A model generated the notes under the pieces. That model worked only from the letters and a program-made list of their open reading frames with translations. It had not been told where the DNA came from and did no database searches. Made by a program: the position numbers and the translations under genes. Below, one piece after another: positions 8,840 through 17,505 of a stretch of 38,347 nucleotides of DNA (positions are counted from its first letter, which is position 1; the number at the start of each line of letters is the position of its first letter). Origin of the DNA: Akkermansia muciniphila (lineage in GTDB: Bacteria; Verrucomicrobiota; Kiritimatiellia; RFP12; UBA1067); contig CAMBQV010000007.1 of NCBI GenBank assembly GCA_945870145.1, forward strand, positions 1-38,347, in the 5' to 3' direction.

Positions 8840-9937
8840 TTATTTATTTGAGAGCGTGCCGACCCAATCACGCATCTTGGCGAGTGTTTTCTGCCATTGG
8901 CGGGGATCGGTGCGGAGATCGAGGAAGGTATCGAAGAGGTGAAGCCAGGCGCTCCAGAAGAACTCGATGAACATCATCCGTTCTTCAATCTTGCCTGTGT
9001 CTTCCACTTGCTCACCCTTGGGCAGTTTGAGTCCGCGGAAGGCAAAATCTGAATCCATATTTGCCGTATAAGACGCTCCTGCATGGGCTAAAGTGACTTT
9101 TGCGCGCTTCAATTTCTTACCGCAGATCAAGGCTGTACCGGCTTCGCGGCTGTTCAGCGGCAACCCTTTTCGCAAGGCGACTTCGTGGGCGCCTTGACCT
9201 TCACGGAAGAAGGTGACAGGCCCTTCCAGCATGATACCGAATTCACGTCCATCCGGCAGATGATAGACGCCACCGTCCTTCTCCCAGGCGAACCAGAGCC
9301 ATGTCATAAAGTCCATGCCCAACGTACCTTCAATCGGTGGATCGATGGTGTCATCTGGCGTAAACATCACAGGATCGAGATCCTTGGCATTCACCTGTTT
9401 CCGGCGCATCGCAGCGGTTTCGGCGGTCAGCAGGATCGGCATCGAGTCGAGTGTCTCTTTAGCATAAAGCACAAAGGCATCAATCTGTTGATCGCTCAGT
9501 GCGCCTGCGATCAGCAGGTCATTACGAAAATCAAGCACGGTCGGGATGCTCTGCAAGGTCGGCGGCATCTTGGGCTGAAGCATCGCGATCACGCGTGCCT
9601 TTACCTCTGCCTTGGCCTTCCGTGAGAGGTTTTCCACGCCACGTGCCTTCATCTCGATATCCTCTTCGAGCTTCTGATAGGCACGTAACAGAGAGGAGGG
9701 GATTTTCTTCTCCGCCTTCAACAACTGAACACTCAAGAAGGGTCCCGTAACACACTTTTCATCTGTAATTTCACGGTCGAAAAGATGTCGGGGGCCAACC
9801 CAACCTGAGATTGGATCGCGGTCCAATTTCTCAATCGGAGGGGCGAGTCGCTTGGCAAACTCCTCAACAATGGCGGAGGTAAATTGCTGCGTCAAATAGA
9901 AGAGACGAAAACTGACATTGCCTGATTCAAAACCCAT
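8840..9937 (-). CDS. RdgC-like recombination-associated protein
   Basis: 365 aa; FLSVQLLKAEKKIPSSLLRAYQKLEEDIEMKARGVENLSRKAKAEVKARVIAMLQPKMPPTLQSIPTVLDFRNDLLIAGALSDQQIDAFVLYAKETL matches the RdgC layout (basic helix, then L..P.., then LLxxxxxxxxxxD). Confidence 0.55.
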   Translation of the reverse strand: MGFESGNVSFRLFYLTQQFTSAIVEEFAKRLAPPIEKLDRDPISGWVGPRHLFDREITDEKCVTGPFLSVQLLKAEKKIPSSLLRAYQKLEEDIEMKARGVENLSRKAKAEVKARVIAMLQPKMPPTLQSIPTVLDFRNDLLIAGALSDQQIDAFVLYAKETLDSMPILLTAETAAMRRKQVNAKDLDPVMFTPDDTIDPPIEGTLGMDFMTWLWFAWEKDGGVYHLPDGREFGIMLEGPVTFFREGQGAHEVALRKGLPLNSREAGTALICGKKLKRAKVTLAHAGASYTANMDSDFAFRGLKLPKGEQVEDTGKIEERMMFIEFFWSAWLHLFDTFLDLRTDPRQWQKTLAKMRDWVGTLSNK

Positions 9938-9946
9938 ACGACTCCT

Positions 9947-10275
9947 TAGCTATAACTTCAGAAGAATTGCCTTATTGCCTTATTGCGTCATTACCGCTTC
10001 GCTTTCGGCTTTCGCCGAATGGTTTCCGCTTCGCTCCAACGAGCCTTATTGAAATGCAACTACCGGACCACAAAGACACTAAGATTATAAGAATTTAAAG
10101 TATTTCTCTTCTTCGTGGCTTAGTGGCTTCGTGCGATACGGTTACTCATTCGTTTATCCCCGGGGGATTAACTGCCAACTGGTACTGCCGACTGCCGACT
10201 GCTACTGCCAACTGCTACTGCCGACTGCCGACTGCTACTGCCGACTGCCACTGCGCCGCCTCGGGCGGCGGGATT
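9947..10275. repeat. Dispersed intergenic composite repeat (copy a): GCTATAACTTCA...GCCTTATTGCC...CTTCGTGGCTTAGTGGCTTCGTG...GTTACTCATTCGTTTATCCCCGGGG...(ACTGCC)n...GGGCGGCGGGATTGCC
   Basis: Shares modules with 20748-21105 and 34468-34656; fills the gap between the RdgC-like start and the topA stop. Confidence 0.75.
10170..10253. repeat. Degenerate tandem (A)CTGC(Y)(R)ACTGC array
   Basis: actgccaactggtactgccgactgccgactgctactgccaactgctactgcc...; short version at 34621-34656. Confidence 0.8.
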
Positions 10276-10279
10276 GCCT

Positions 10280-12805
10280 CTATTCGTCCTTCTTATCCGT
10301 CGCCTTCTTATTCAAGCCCAACTGCTCAGCATAAACTTCAAACTTCGAAATCTGGCCCTTGTAGCGGAAGACCAAACGCTTCATTGCCGCACGCTGACGG
10401 AAGGTCAGAGACTGCTGGCGCGCGAATTGACCTGCGAGGCTATCATAGAAGTCCTTGTCGTTGAAGACCAACTTGCCCCGTTTCACGGGCTCTTGCCACT
10501 CTGTGACCTGCCCGAGCATCTCTAAGAGAAGCGGACTTTCATTATCCTGTTCCGGTTTTGCTTGTTCAGCAGAGAGGCCTAATTGCTCAGTGACCGCTTG
10601 AAAATCTTTAAACTGGGAGGCATTCTGAATAATGATACGCTCCAGCGCAGCCATTTGTTTGTCGCTGAGTTTGCGGCCATTCATCATTTGACTCCGTAGC
10701 GACTCCACAAACTCGGTTTGCGATTCCGAGAGCTGCACCTGGGACAACAAGTCAAAACGCATCATGGAAGACTCTGTCGTGGCCATGGACTGATCAGAGA
10801 CAACCAAGTCATTGTACCCGAGTGCCATCAACTGAGCATCCAGATCCGGGATCTGCGAACGGTAACGCATCGCAATCTTCACAAGTGCCTCTACCTGCTT
10901 ATCGGTAATCGGCTTCTCCTTGGTTTCAATCTGCTCAACGATCGAAGTAACAAAGCGCGCATCGCTGTACTTACGTTTCCCCCGTTGAACCTCGGGTCCC
11001 CATTCCTTAACAAGGCTGACCAAAGCCATGACCCCCTCCACCTTTGCCATTTCTGCAGGCGGTTCCTTGGCCAGCTCCATCCACGTTGAAAAACGTTGAT
11101 AGAAATCAGCCATCATCTGGGTCCACTCCGTACGCCCCTCCTCGACGTGATCCAACTCCTCCTCCATCGCAGCAGTGAAGCCGACATTAAACAGAGAATC
11201 GAGTTTTGCCACAAGGAGATCATTCACCTTCAACCCTAACTCGGTGGGTGTCAACTGACGCTTCTCGCGGGTCGTGTATTCGCGTGAATTCAATGTTTCG
11301 ATAATGGCCGCATACGTCGAAGGACGCCCCACGCCATTCGCTTCGAGCGCCCTGATGAGCGACGCTTCACTATACCGTGCAGGGGGCTTGGTCTCTTTGC
11401 GGTCACTTAACCAGTTGAGAACATCGAGCAGGTCGCCTGGCGCCAATGGCGGAAGATGGTCAACCTCTTCAACTTCCTCCTCCTCATCATCCTCTTTTTT
11501 CTTATGGATATTGATGGCCATCACCTTCAGGAAGCCATCGAACAACACCTCAGAAGCCGAGGCAAAGAATGTATAGATATGGGAAAGCCCCTCTTTACTG
11601 GGCTGAATCTCGACCGTCTTCTGCTGGAGTTTCGCAGCAGACATCTGGCTGGCGACAAAACGCTTCCAGATCAGATCATAAAGCTTAAGGGACTGCGCAT
11701 CCAGAACCCCTTTCAGGCTTTCAGGCGTACGCAGAATATCCGTTGGACGAATCGCCTCATGGGCCTCCTGCGCATTGCTACGGCTCTTGTAGAAATTAGG
11801 TGTTTCTGGATAATAAGCAGCCCCATACGAGGCGGTGATATAATCCTTTGCAGAGGCCTGAGCGTCACGCGCGATATTGAACGAATCCGTACGCATATAG
11901 GTGATCAGACCCACTGCACCCGCATTGCCAATCTCGACACCTTCGTAGAGCTTCTGCGCAAGACTCATCGTACGATTGGGCGAGAACCCACAAAAACTAG
12001 AGGCTGCCTGCTGAAGCGTCGAGGTGATGAAGGGAGGCAAAGGCCTGCGGGAGGTCTCGCGGATGCGAACATCCTTGACCGACATCCGGCTTCCCTCGAT
12101 CTCCGAGAGCAGTGCACGGGCAGCGCCTTCCGAGTTGATGGCCGGCTTCTCGCCATCAATCTTCACCAGCTTAATTGAAAAGGGATCTTTCGGCGGGGTC
12201 TGACGGGAAACATTAGCGCCCATAACCCAGTATTCTTCAATCTTAAACGCCTGAATCTCGCGCTCACGTTCAGAGACTAAGCGCAAGGCCACGGACTGCA
12301 CGCGCCCCGCACTTAAACCGCGCTTGATGCGACTCCAGAGCATCGGACTGACTTTATAGCCCACAATCCGATCCAAGACGCGGCGTGCCTGCTGGGCGTT
12401 GACCCGATTCATATCAATAACGCCTGGATTATCAAAGGCGGCCTTGACCGCCCGCGACGTGATTTCATTGTACTGAACACGATAAAAAGGCGTCTCCTTG
12501 GCCTCACCCAAAAGCGTCTCCTTCAAATGCCAAGCAATGGCCTCTCCTTCACGGTCAGGATCGGGTGCCAGATAGATCACATCAGCCGTCTTCGCGGCCT
12601 TCTTGAGCTCTGCAACCGTCTTTGTCTTATCTGAGGAGACGACATACTTAGGAGTAAACCCATGTTCAATATCAACGCCCAACGTACGTTCTGGCAAGTC
12701 GCGGATATGCCCCACGGATGACTTGACCACATAGTCAGAACCTAAAATTTTTCCGATTGTCTTGGCCTTCGCTGGCGACTCGACAATGACAAGCTTCTTT
12801 CCCAT
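10280..12805 (-). CDS. topA: DNA topoisomerase I, with a zinc-finger-less C-terminus containing three ~65-80 aa repeats
   Basis: MGKKLVIVESPAKAKTIGKILGSDYVVKSSVGHIRDLP; YMRTDS active site; C-terminal repeated LSDKQMAALERIIIQNASQFKDFxxxxxQLGL-type modules. Confidence 0.97.
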   Translation of the reverse strand: MGKKLVIVESPAKAKTIGKILGSDYVVKSSVGHIRDLPERTLGVDIEHGFTPKYVVSSDKTKTVAELKKAAKTADVIYLAPDPDREGEAIAWHLKETLLGEAKETPFYRVQYNEITSRAVKAAFDNPGVIDMNRVNAQQARRVLDRIVGYKVSPMLWSRIKRGLSAGRVQSVALRLVSEREREIQAFKIEEYWVMGANVSRQTPPKDPFSIKLVKIDGEKPAINSEGAARALLSEIEGSRMSVKDVRIRETSRRPLPPFITSTLQQAASSFCGFSPNRTMSLAQKLYEGVEIGNAGAVGLITYMRTDSFNIARDAQASAKDYITASYGAAYYPETPNFYKSRSNAQEAHEAIRPTDILRTPESLKGVLDAQSLKLYDLIWKRFVASQMSAAKLQQKTVEIQPSKEGLSHIYTFFASASEVLFDGFLKVMAINIHKKKEDDEEEEVEEVDHLPPLAPGDLLDVLNWLSDRKETKPPARYSEASLIRALEANGVGRPSTYAAIIETLNSREYTTREKRQLTPTELGLKVNDLLVAKLDSLFNVGFTAAMEEELDHVEEGRTEWTQMMADFYQRFSTWMELAKEPPAEMAKVEGVMALVSLVKEWGPEVQRGKRKYSDARFVTSIVEQIETKEKPITDKQVEALVKIAMRYRSQIPDLDAQLMALGYNDLVVSDQSMATTESSMMRFDLLSQVQLSESQTEFVESLRSQMMNGRKLSDKQMAALERIIIQNASQFKDFQAVTEQLGLSAEQAKPEQDNESPLLLEMLGQVTEWQEPVKRGKLVFNDKDFYDSLAGQFARQQSLTFRQRAAMKRLVFRYKGQISKFEVYAEQLGLNKKATDKKDE

Positions 12806-12850
12806 TTAATCTCTTCCTTTCTAAAAACGTTGTTACAGCCTTGTGAACCT

Positions 12851-13987
12851 TTACGACGCCCGCATGACCGAGCCACCTGGCATCAACTTCACAAGCCGTT
12901 TAATCTGCAAACTCACCAAAAGCGCATTCACACGTCCAGCCGGCAGCTCCGTTTTACGAATAATCACATCAATCAGGGTTCCCCCCTCTTCGATATTCGC
13001 CATCACGGACCGTTCCTCTGCCATCAAAACAGGTGCTGGACGCTCTTCCTTCAGGGCCGCCTTTTTTAAGGGGTTGGCCAAACTGGCGGAGATGCGTGCA
13101 CTTTTCCCGACAAACAAATCTTGAACCTCTTCAATAACCTCTTCTGGCGAAGTCACCAAGCGAGCCCCCTGCTTCAGCAAGGCATGACACCCTTGGGAGG
13201 CCGCCGAGTCAATCCGCCCCGGAATCGCCATTACCGACCGGTTTTGCTCCATCCCCTGCCTCGCCGTGATCAGCGTACCACTATTCATCGGGGCTTCCAC
13301 AACCAACACACCCTTTGAGAGCCCGCTCACAATGCGGTTTCGCATCGGAAACGTCTGCCGATCGGGTTGACGACCAAACGGATACTCGGAGATAACCGCA
13401 CCCCCTTGAGTCGCAATCTCACGCGCCAAGGTCGTGTTTGACTTTGGATAAAGACAGTCCAAAGCACCACCCAAAACAGCAATTGTCCGCCCCTTTGCCT
13501 TCAACGCGCCTGCATGCGCCTCAGTATCCACCCCTTCAGCAAGGCCGCTGGTGATGGTATAACCTGCCCCTGCAAGCTGATAGGCGAACCGTCGCGCAGT
13601 CTCACGTCCATACATCGACGGATGACGCGTTCCCACAAGGGCGATTGCCGGCGTATCCAAAACCGCGACCTCACCTGCTATATAGAGAACTAGCGGCGGA
13701 TCGGCGATCTCCTTTAACAAGGCAGGATAGCCTTCATCATCCCATGTGATAATCTTTACACCCGTCTTTGAAGCCCGCACCAGCTCCTCTTCGGCTGAAA
13801 CCTCCTTTAATTCGCGTGTCAGCAAAAGCGCACGTTCACTGCCAATCCCTGGAATTTCCATCAATCGCTCTGCCGAGGTCTCAAAAACAGCTGCCAGCGA
13901 CCCCAGCGCTTCAATAATCTGACGCGCCGTTACAGGGCCGAGTCCTTGAACCCGGTTAAACGCTATCAATGCTTCTCGTTCCGTCAC
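12851..13987 (-). CDS. dprA: DNA processing protein DprA/Smf
   Basis: GTRHPSMYGRETARRFAYQLAGAGYTITSGLAEGVDTEAHAGAL...GGALDCLYPKSNTTLAREI; C-terminal winged-helix; adjacent to topA. Confidence 0.96.
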   Translation of the reverse strand: MTEREALIAFNRVQGLGPVTARQIIEALGSLAAVFETSAERLMEIPGIGSERALLLTRELKEVSAEEELVRASKTGVKIITWDDEGYPALLKEIADPPLVLYIAGEVAVLDTPAIALVGTRHPSMYGRETARRFAYQLAGAGYTITSGLAEGVDTEAHAGALKAKGRTIAVLGGALDCLYPKSNTTLAREIATQGGAVISEYPFGRQPDRQTFPMRNRIVSGLSKGVLVVEAPMNSGTLITARQGMEQNRSVMAIPGRIDSAASQGCHALLKQGARLVTSPEEVIEEVQDLFVGKSARISASLANPLKKAALKEERPAPVLMAEERSVMANIEEGGTLIDVIIRKTELPAGRVNALLVSLQIKRLVKLMPGGSVMRAS

Positions 13988-14121
13988 GCTTTCCTTTTCC
14001 TCTGAAAAATAAGTAGATGCGCTATGCCTCAGCGCTCAAAAGAATTTAAGGAAATATCATAATTTTTTTGAATTGGCAAGGGTGGAGACGAAAAAAAAAT
14101 GAAATTTTCAACGGTTAACAA

Positions 14122-14150
14122 TTGACCAAGCCGCAAAATAAAGGTAATAT
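14122..14150 (+). promoter_or_regulatory. Sigma70-type promoter for rpsT: TTGACC-17-TAATAT
   Basis: -35 14122-14127, 17-bp spacer, -10 14145-14150; AAGGAG about 10 bp before the rpsT ATG. Confidence 0.7.
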
Positions 14151-14198
14151 TATGCACGTTTTTACTACGAGAAGAGTATCTTTAAGGAGCAATGTTTC

Positions 14199-14462
14199 AT
14201 GGCGAATATCAAGAGTGCAGTCAAGCGTGCCAAACAGGCCGCCGTTAGTCACACGCGTAACAAGGCTGGCAAAAGCCGTTGTTTGACCTCCCGCAAGAAA
14301 GTTTTAGCGGCGATCGAGTCTGGCAACAAAGAAGAGGCGTTAAAGGCGTTTTCCGCCTATACCTCCGTCTTAGACAAGACAGCCAAGAAGGGCATTATTT
14401 GCAAGAATAACGCTAGCCGCAAGAAATCGCGCATGGCAACGAGCATCGCAAAGCTGGCTTAA
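14199..14462 (+). CDS. rpsT: 30S ribosomal protein S20
   Basis: MANIKSAVKRAKQAAVSHTRNKAGKSR..., 87 aa, typical S20. Confidence 0.97.
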   Translation: MANIKSAVKRAKQAAVSHTRNKAGKSRCLTSRKKVLAAIESGNKEEALKAFSAYTSVLDKTAKKGIICKNNASRKKSRMATSIAKLA

Positions 14463-14488
14463 CCCCGCTTTGTTGTTATAGCGAGCAA

Positions 14489-14525
14489 GACCGGTCACTC
14501 TACGTAGGTAAGGTGTCCGGTTTTG
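14489..14525 (+). terminator. Probable rho-independent terminator after rpsT
   Basis: ACCGGTCAC...GTGTCCGGTTTTG, one mismatch, short T tract. Confidence 0.5.
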
Positions 14526-14544
14526 TCATTATGAGCAAACCCGC

Positions 14545-15186
14545 ATGAGAGTGCTATCCATACAGGATTTAGGGAACGACCAACCCTACTCAGAAGTCTT
14601 GACCCTCCAAGAAAAGACGCACGCTGCGCGCTGTACAGGAAACGTACCCGACACCCTCTTCCTCCTGGAGCATCGGCGTGTCTATACGTTGGGACGCTCG
14701 GCTGAAGCTAACAACATCCTTCATTCCGATGAGGATTTGCAACACGCCGGTTTTGATTGTGTCAAGACCTCGCGTGGCGGGGATGTCACCTATCACGGAC
14801 CTGGACAGCTCGTTGGCTACCCCATCCTTCATCTTGGAGAAGCGAACCTGCGCGTACTCGACTATGTCACGTCACTCGAGGAAGCGCTCATCCAAGCCTT
14901 GGCGACCTTTGGCATCCAAGGCAACCGCGACCCCCGAAACAGAGGCGTATGGGTTGGCAATAATAAATTGGCGGCGATCGGCATCCGTGTCGCCCATTCA
15001 GTCACCATGCACGGCTTCGCGCTCAATGTGAATACGCAACTTTCGGATTATGGCGGCATTGTTGCTTGCGGACTTCAAGATGCCGGGATCACCTCCATGA
15101 ACCAGCTTCTGGCTAAAACAGTCGACATGCAAGAGGTTAAACAGTCTGTAAGCTTAGCCTTTAAACGTCTCTTTCATTATGACTGA
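14545..15186 (+). CDS. lipB: Octanoyl-[acyl carrier protein]:protein N-octanoyltransferase LipB
   Basis: RGGDVTYHGPGQLVGYPIL, KLAAIGIRV, HGFALNVN motifs. Confidence 0.96.
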   Translation: MRVLSIQDLGNDQPYSEVLTLQEKTHAARCTGNVPDTLFLLEHRRVYTLGRSAEANNILHSDEDLQHAGFDCVKTSRGGDVTYHGPGQLVGYPILHLGEANLRVLDYVTSLEEALIQALATFGIQGNRDPRNRGVWVGNNKLAAIGIRVAHSVTMHGFALNVNTQLSDYGGIVACGLQDAGITSMNQLLAKTVDMQEVKQSVSLAFKRLFHYD

Positions 15187-15212
15187 CATCCAGACACCGG
15201 GAGTATCCTCAC

Positions 15213-15641
15213 ATGAAAAACATCCTCAAATCAAATGTTGAAGCAGCAGTCGCCATTCTTCTGTTCCCGCAACTTTTCGTCTTTCTCTACTTCTTTTTCC
15301 CAACCCTCCGTGGTGCAGACTGCCTGAGCATGATGAAAACACTCATGCTGTTAGGGTTGACGATTTCACGTCTAGCAGGGCCCATTCTGTATATCCTGTA
15401 CTGGGGCATCACCCTACTCAACCGCGACAAACGGAGAGTTGGCCTCTCCTTTCTCCTTTGTGCCGTAACGGGCTATCTCGGAATCATCGCCTGGAACCAC
15501 TTTATCTTTGAAAACTTTTCCTATTCCTGGGGCTTGCTCCCTGTGCTCATCTGCAGCGGGGGCGTCGGGCTCTACCACTATTTCAAGGACAAAGATCACA
15601 TTGCCCGGCCCAAGCCCGAACTCTTCCTCGCAAGGGAATGA
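15213..15641 (+). CDS. Hypothetical multi-pass membrane protein
   Basis: 142 aa, several hydrophobic segments, between lipB and pgk. Confidence 0.6.
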   Translation: MKNILKSNVEAAVAILLFPQLFVFLYFFFPTLRGADCLSMMKTLMLLGLTISRLAGPILYILYWGITLLNRDKRRVGLSFLLCAVTGYLGIIAWNHFIFENFSYSWGLLPVLICSGGVGLYHYFKDKDHIARPKPELFLARE

Positions 15642-15709
15642 TTCTTGAAAACCCCCGATTCTTTTGGCTTTTCTATCCTCCCTCACCCCTACACCTTCCT
15701 TCCTAGGTG

Positions 15710-15736
15710 CGATTTTATTTCAACAAAATAAAATCG
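15710..15736. repeat. Perfect AT-rich inverted repeat CGATTTTATTT-caaca-AAATAAAATCG
   Basis: 11-bp perfect arms, 20 bp upstream of the pgk -35 box. Confidence 0.85.
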
Positions 15737-15756
15737 TATCCGCCATCACCCCAATC

Positions 15757-15785
15757 TGGACAAAATTCGGATAAAAGGGTATAGT
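15757..15785 (+). promoter_or_regulatory. Sigma70-type promoter for pgk: TGGACA-17-TATAGT
   Basis: Box spacing of 17 bp, about 33 bp upstream of the ATG. Confidence 0.65.
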
Positions 15786-15817
15786 AACGACTCTTTTTTG
15801 AAAGGAAACGATCCACT

Positions 15818-17062
15818 ATGAGTAAGAAAACACTTCGCGACGTCTGCCTCAAAGGTAAGCGTGTTATCATGCGCGTTGACTTCAACGTGCCGATTAAAGA
15901 CGGTGTCATTGCCGATGATACCCGTGTCAAGGGTGCCCTCCCCTCAATCAATTATGTCCTGGAACAGGGTGGTTCCGTTGTTCTGATGAGCCATTTGGGC
16001 CGTCCTAAAGGAAAAGGTTATGAAGCCGAATTCTCTCTGAAGCTCGTCTCTGACTACCTCGCCAAGATGCTGAACAAGCCTGTCGTCTTCGCACCTGACT
16101 GCGCAAATGCGGATGCCGAAGTTGCAGCACTCCAGCCCGGCGGCATCGTGATGCTCGAAAATACCCGCTTCTACAAGGAAGAAGAGGCCTCGGTCAAGAA
16201 GACCGACGAGATGACTGATGAAGAATACAAGACAAAGAAGGCCGCACTGAAGGAAAAGCAGAAGGTTCTTGCTCAGAAGCTCGCCTCCTACGGCGATATC
16301 TATTGCAATGACGCTTTCGGTTCCGCACATCGCGCCCATGCCTCCACAGCCGTGATTTGCAAGTACATGAAGGAGAACGTCTCTGGCTTCCTGATGGAGA
16401 AGGAGATCGAATATCTGGGTAACGCGGTTGAAAAGCCTGTCCGCCCCTTCGTCGCCATCCTCGGCGGCGCCAAGGTCTCTGACAAGCTCGCAGTCGTCAA
16501 CAACCTGCTCGACAAGGTGGATACCTTGATCATCGGCGGCGGCATGGCCTACACCTTCCTGAAGGCGATGGGACATAACATCGGCAAGTCCATCTGCGAA
16601 CTAGATCAGCTCGAGTACGCGAACCAGATGATTGCCAAGGCCAAGGCCAACGGCAAGCAGCTCCTGCTGCCTGTTGACAATATTGCGGCTGACAAGTTTG
16701 ATCCAGAAGCCAACACGCAGATCGTCGGCAACGACATCCCTGATGGTTGGATGGCCCTGGACATCGGACCGAAGACCACGGCAAACTATGCAGCGGCCAT
16801 CAAGAGCGCCAAGACAGTCGTTTGGAACGGTCCTATGGGCTGCTTCGAGATGAAGAAGTTCGCGGCTGGCACCACGGGTGTCTGCCAGGCTGTGGCCGAC
16901 AGCGGTTCCGTCTCCATCATTGGCGGCGGTGACAGCGTCAACGCGGTCAACAAGAGCGGTCTCGCTCCCAAGATGACCCACATCTCCACCGGCGGCGGAG
17001 CCTCCCTCGAGTATCTCGAAGGCAAGGAACTCCCCGGCGTGGCCGCGCTCAGCAATAAATAA
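15818..17062 (+). CDS. pgk: Phosphoglycerate kinase
   Basis: [58 protein letters not shown]. Confidence 0.98.
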   Translation: MSKKTLRDVCLKGKRVIMRVDFNVPIKDGVIADDTRVKGALPSINYVLEQGGSVVLMSHLGRPKGKGYEAEFSLKLVSDYLAKMLNKPVVFAPDCANADAEVAALQPGGIVMLENTRFYKEEEASVKKTDEMTDEEYKTKKAALKEKQKVLAQKLASYGDIYCNDAFGSAHRAHASTAVICKYMKENVSGFLMEKEIEYLGNAVEKPVRPFVAILGGAKVSDKLAVVNNLLDKVDTLIIGGGMAYTFLKAMGHNIGKSICELDQLEYANQMIAKAKANGKQLLLPVDNIAADKFDPEANTQIVGNDIPDGWMALDIGPKTTANYAAAIKSAKTVVWNGPMGCFEMKKFAAGTTGVCQAVADSGSVSIIGGGDSVNAVNKSGLAPKMTHISTGGGASLEYLEGKELPGVAALSNK

Positions 17063-17083
17063 GCTGCGTCAGATTGCTCAAAC

Positions 17084-17120
17084 AAAAGACGTCCGTTCCT
17101 TGCCGGGAGGGACGTCTTTT
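17084..17120 (+). terminator. Rho-independent terminator of pgk
   Basis: AAAAGACGTCC-GTTCCTTGCCGGGAG-GGACGTCTTTT, perfect 11-bp stem. Confidence 0.9.
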
Positions 17121-17162
17121 GCTATTCTGATACCAGAAAACGCTGGGTTGACGGAGACGACT

Positions 17163-17501
17163 ATGAAAAAATGTCCTTATTGTGCTGAAGAGATACAAGA
17201 TGCTGCTATCAAATGCAAACACTGCCATGAGTTCTTGAATGGGCATATCCGTTCGCAACCTGTTCAGCAGACTGTCGAGAATACGGTTCCCTGGTATTGC
17301 AAGACTGGCTCCATCGTCGTCACGTTGCTCTGCGTACCGCCTTTTGCGTTGCCATTAATCTGGTTGCATCCGACGATGAAACTAGTGACAAAAGCCATCT
17401 GGACGCTTGTCACGCTTGCCCTGACGGCTCTGACCATATTTAGCATCATCAAATTCATCCAAGTCTTCAAGGAATTGAATGCGATGCTGCAGGGATTTTA
17501 G
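17163..17501 (+). CDS. Small zinc-ribbon membrane protein
   Basis: MKKCPYCAEEIQDAAIKCKHCHEFL then two hydrophobic segments. Confidence 0.7.
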   Translation: MKKCPYCAEEIQDAAIKCKHCHEFLNGHIRSQPVQQTVENTVPWYCKTGSIVVTLLCVPPFALPLIWLHPTMKLVTKAIWTLVTLALTALTIFSIIKFIQVFKELNAMLQGF

Positions 17502-17505
17502 ACTA

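Noticed and set aside
10170-10253. CRISPR-like ACTGCC array
   Set aside because: Period is ~7-13 bp, with no spacers; it is a degenerate simple repeat belonging to the dispersed element.
10123-10464. 113 aa ORF MASCDTVTHSFIPGGLTANWYCRLP...
   Set aside because: Reads through the repeat and antisense into topA; repetitive composition, no homology expected.
15944-16576. 210 aa minus-strand ORF
   Set aside because: Antisense to pgk; shadow ORF.
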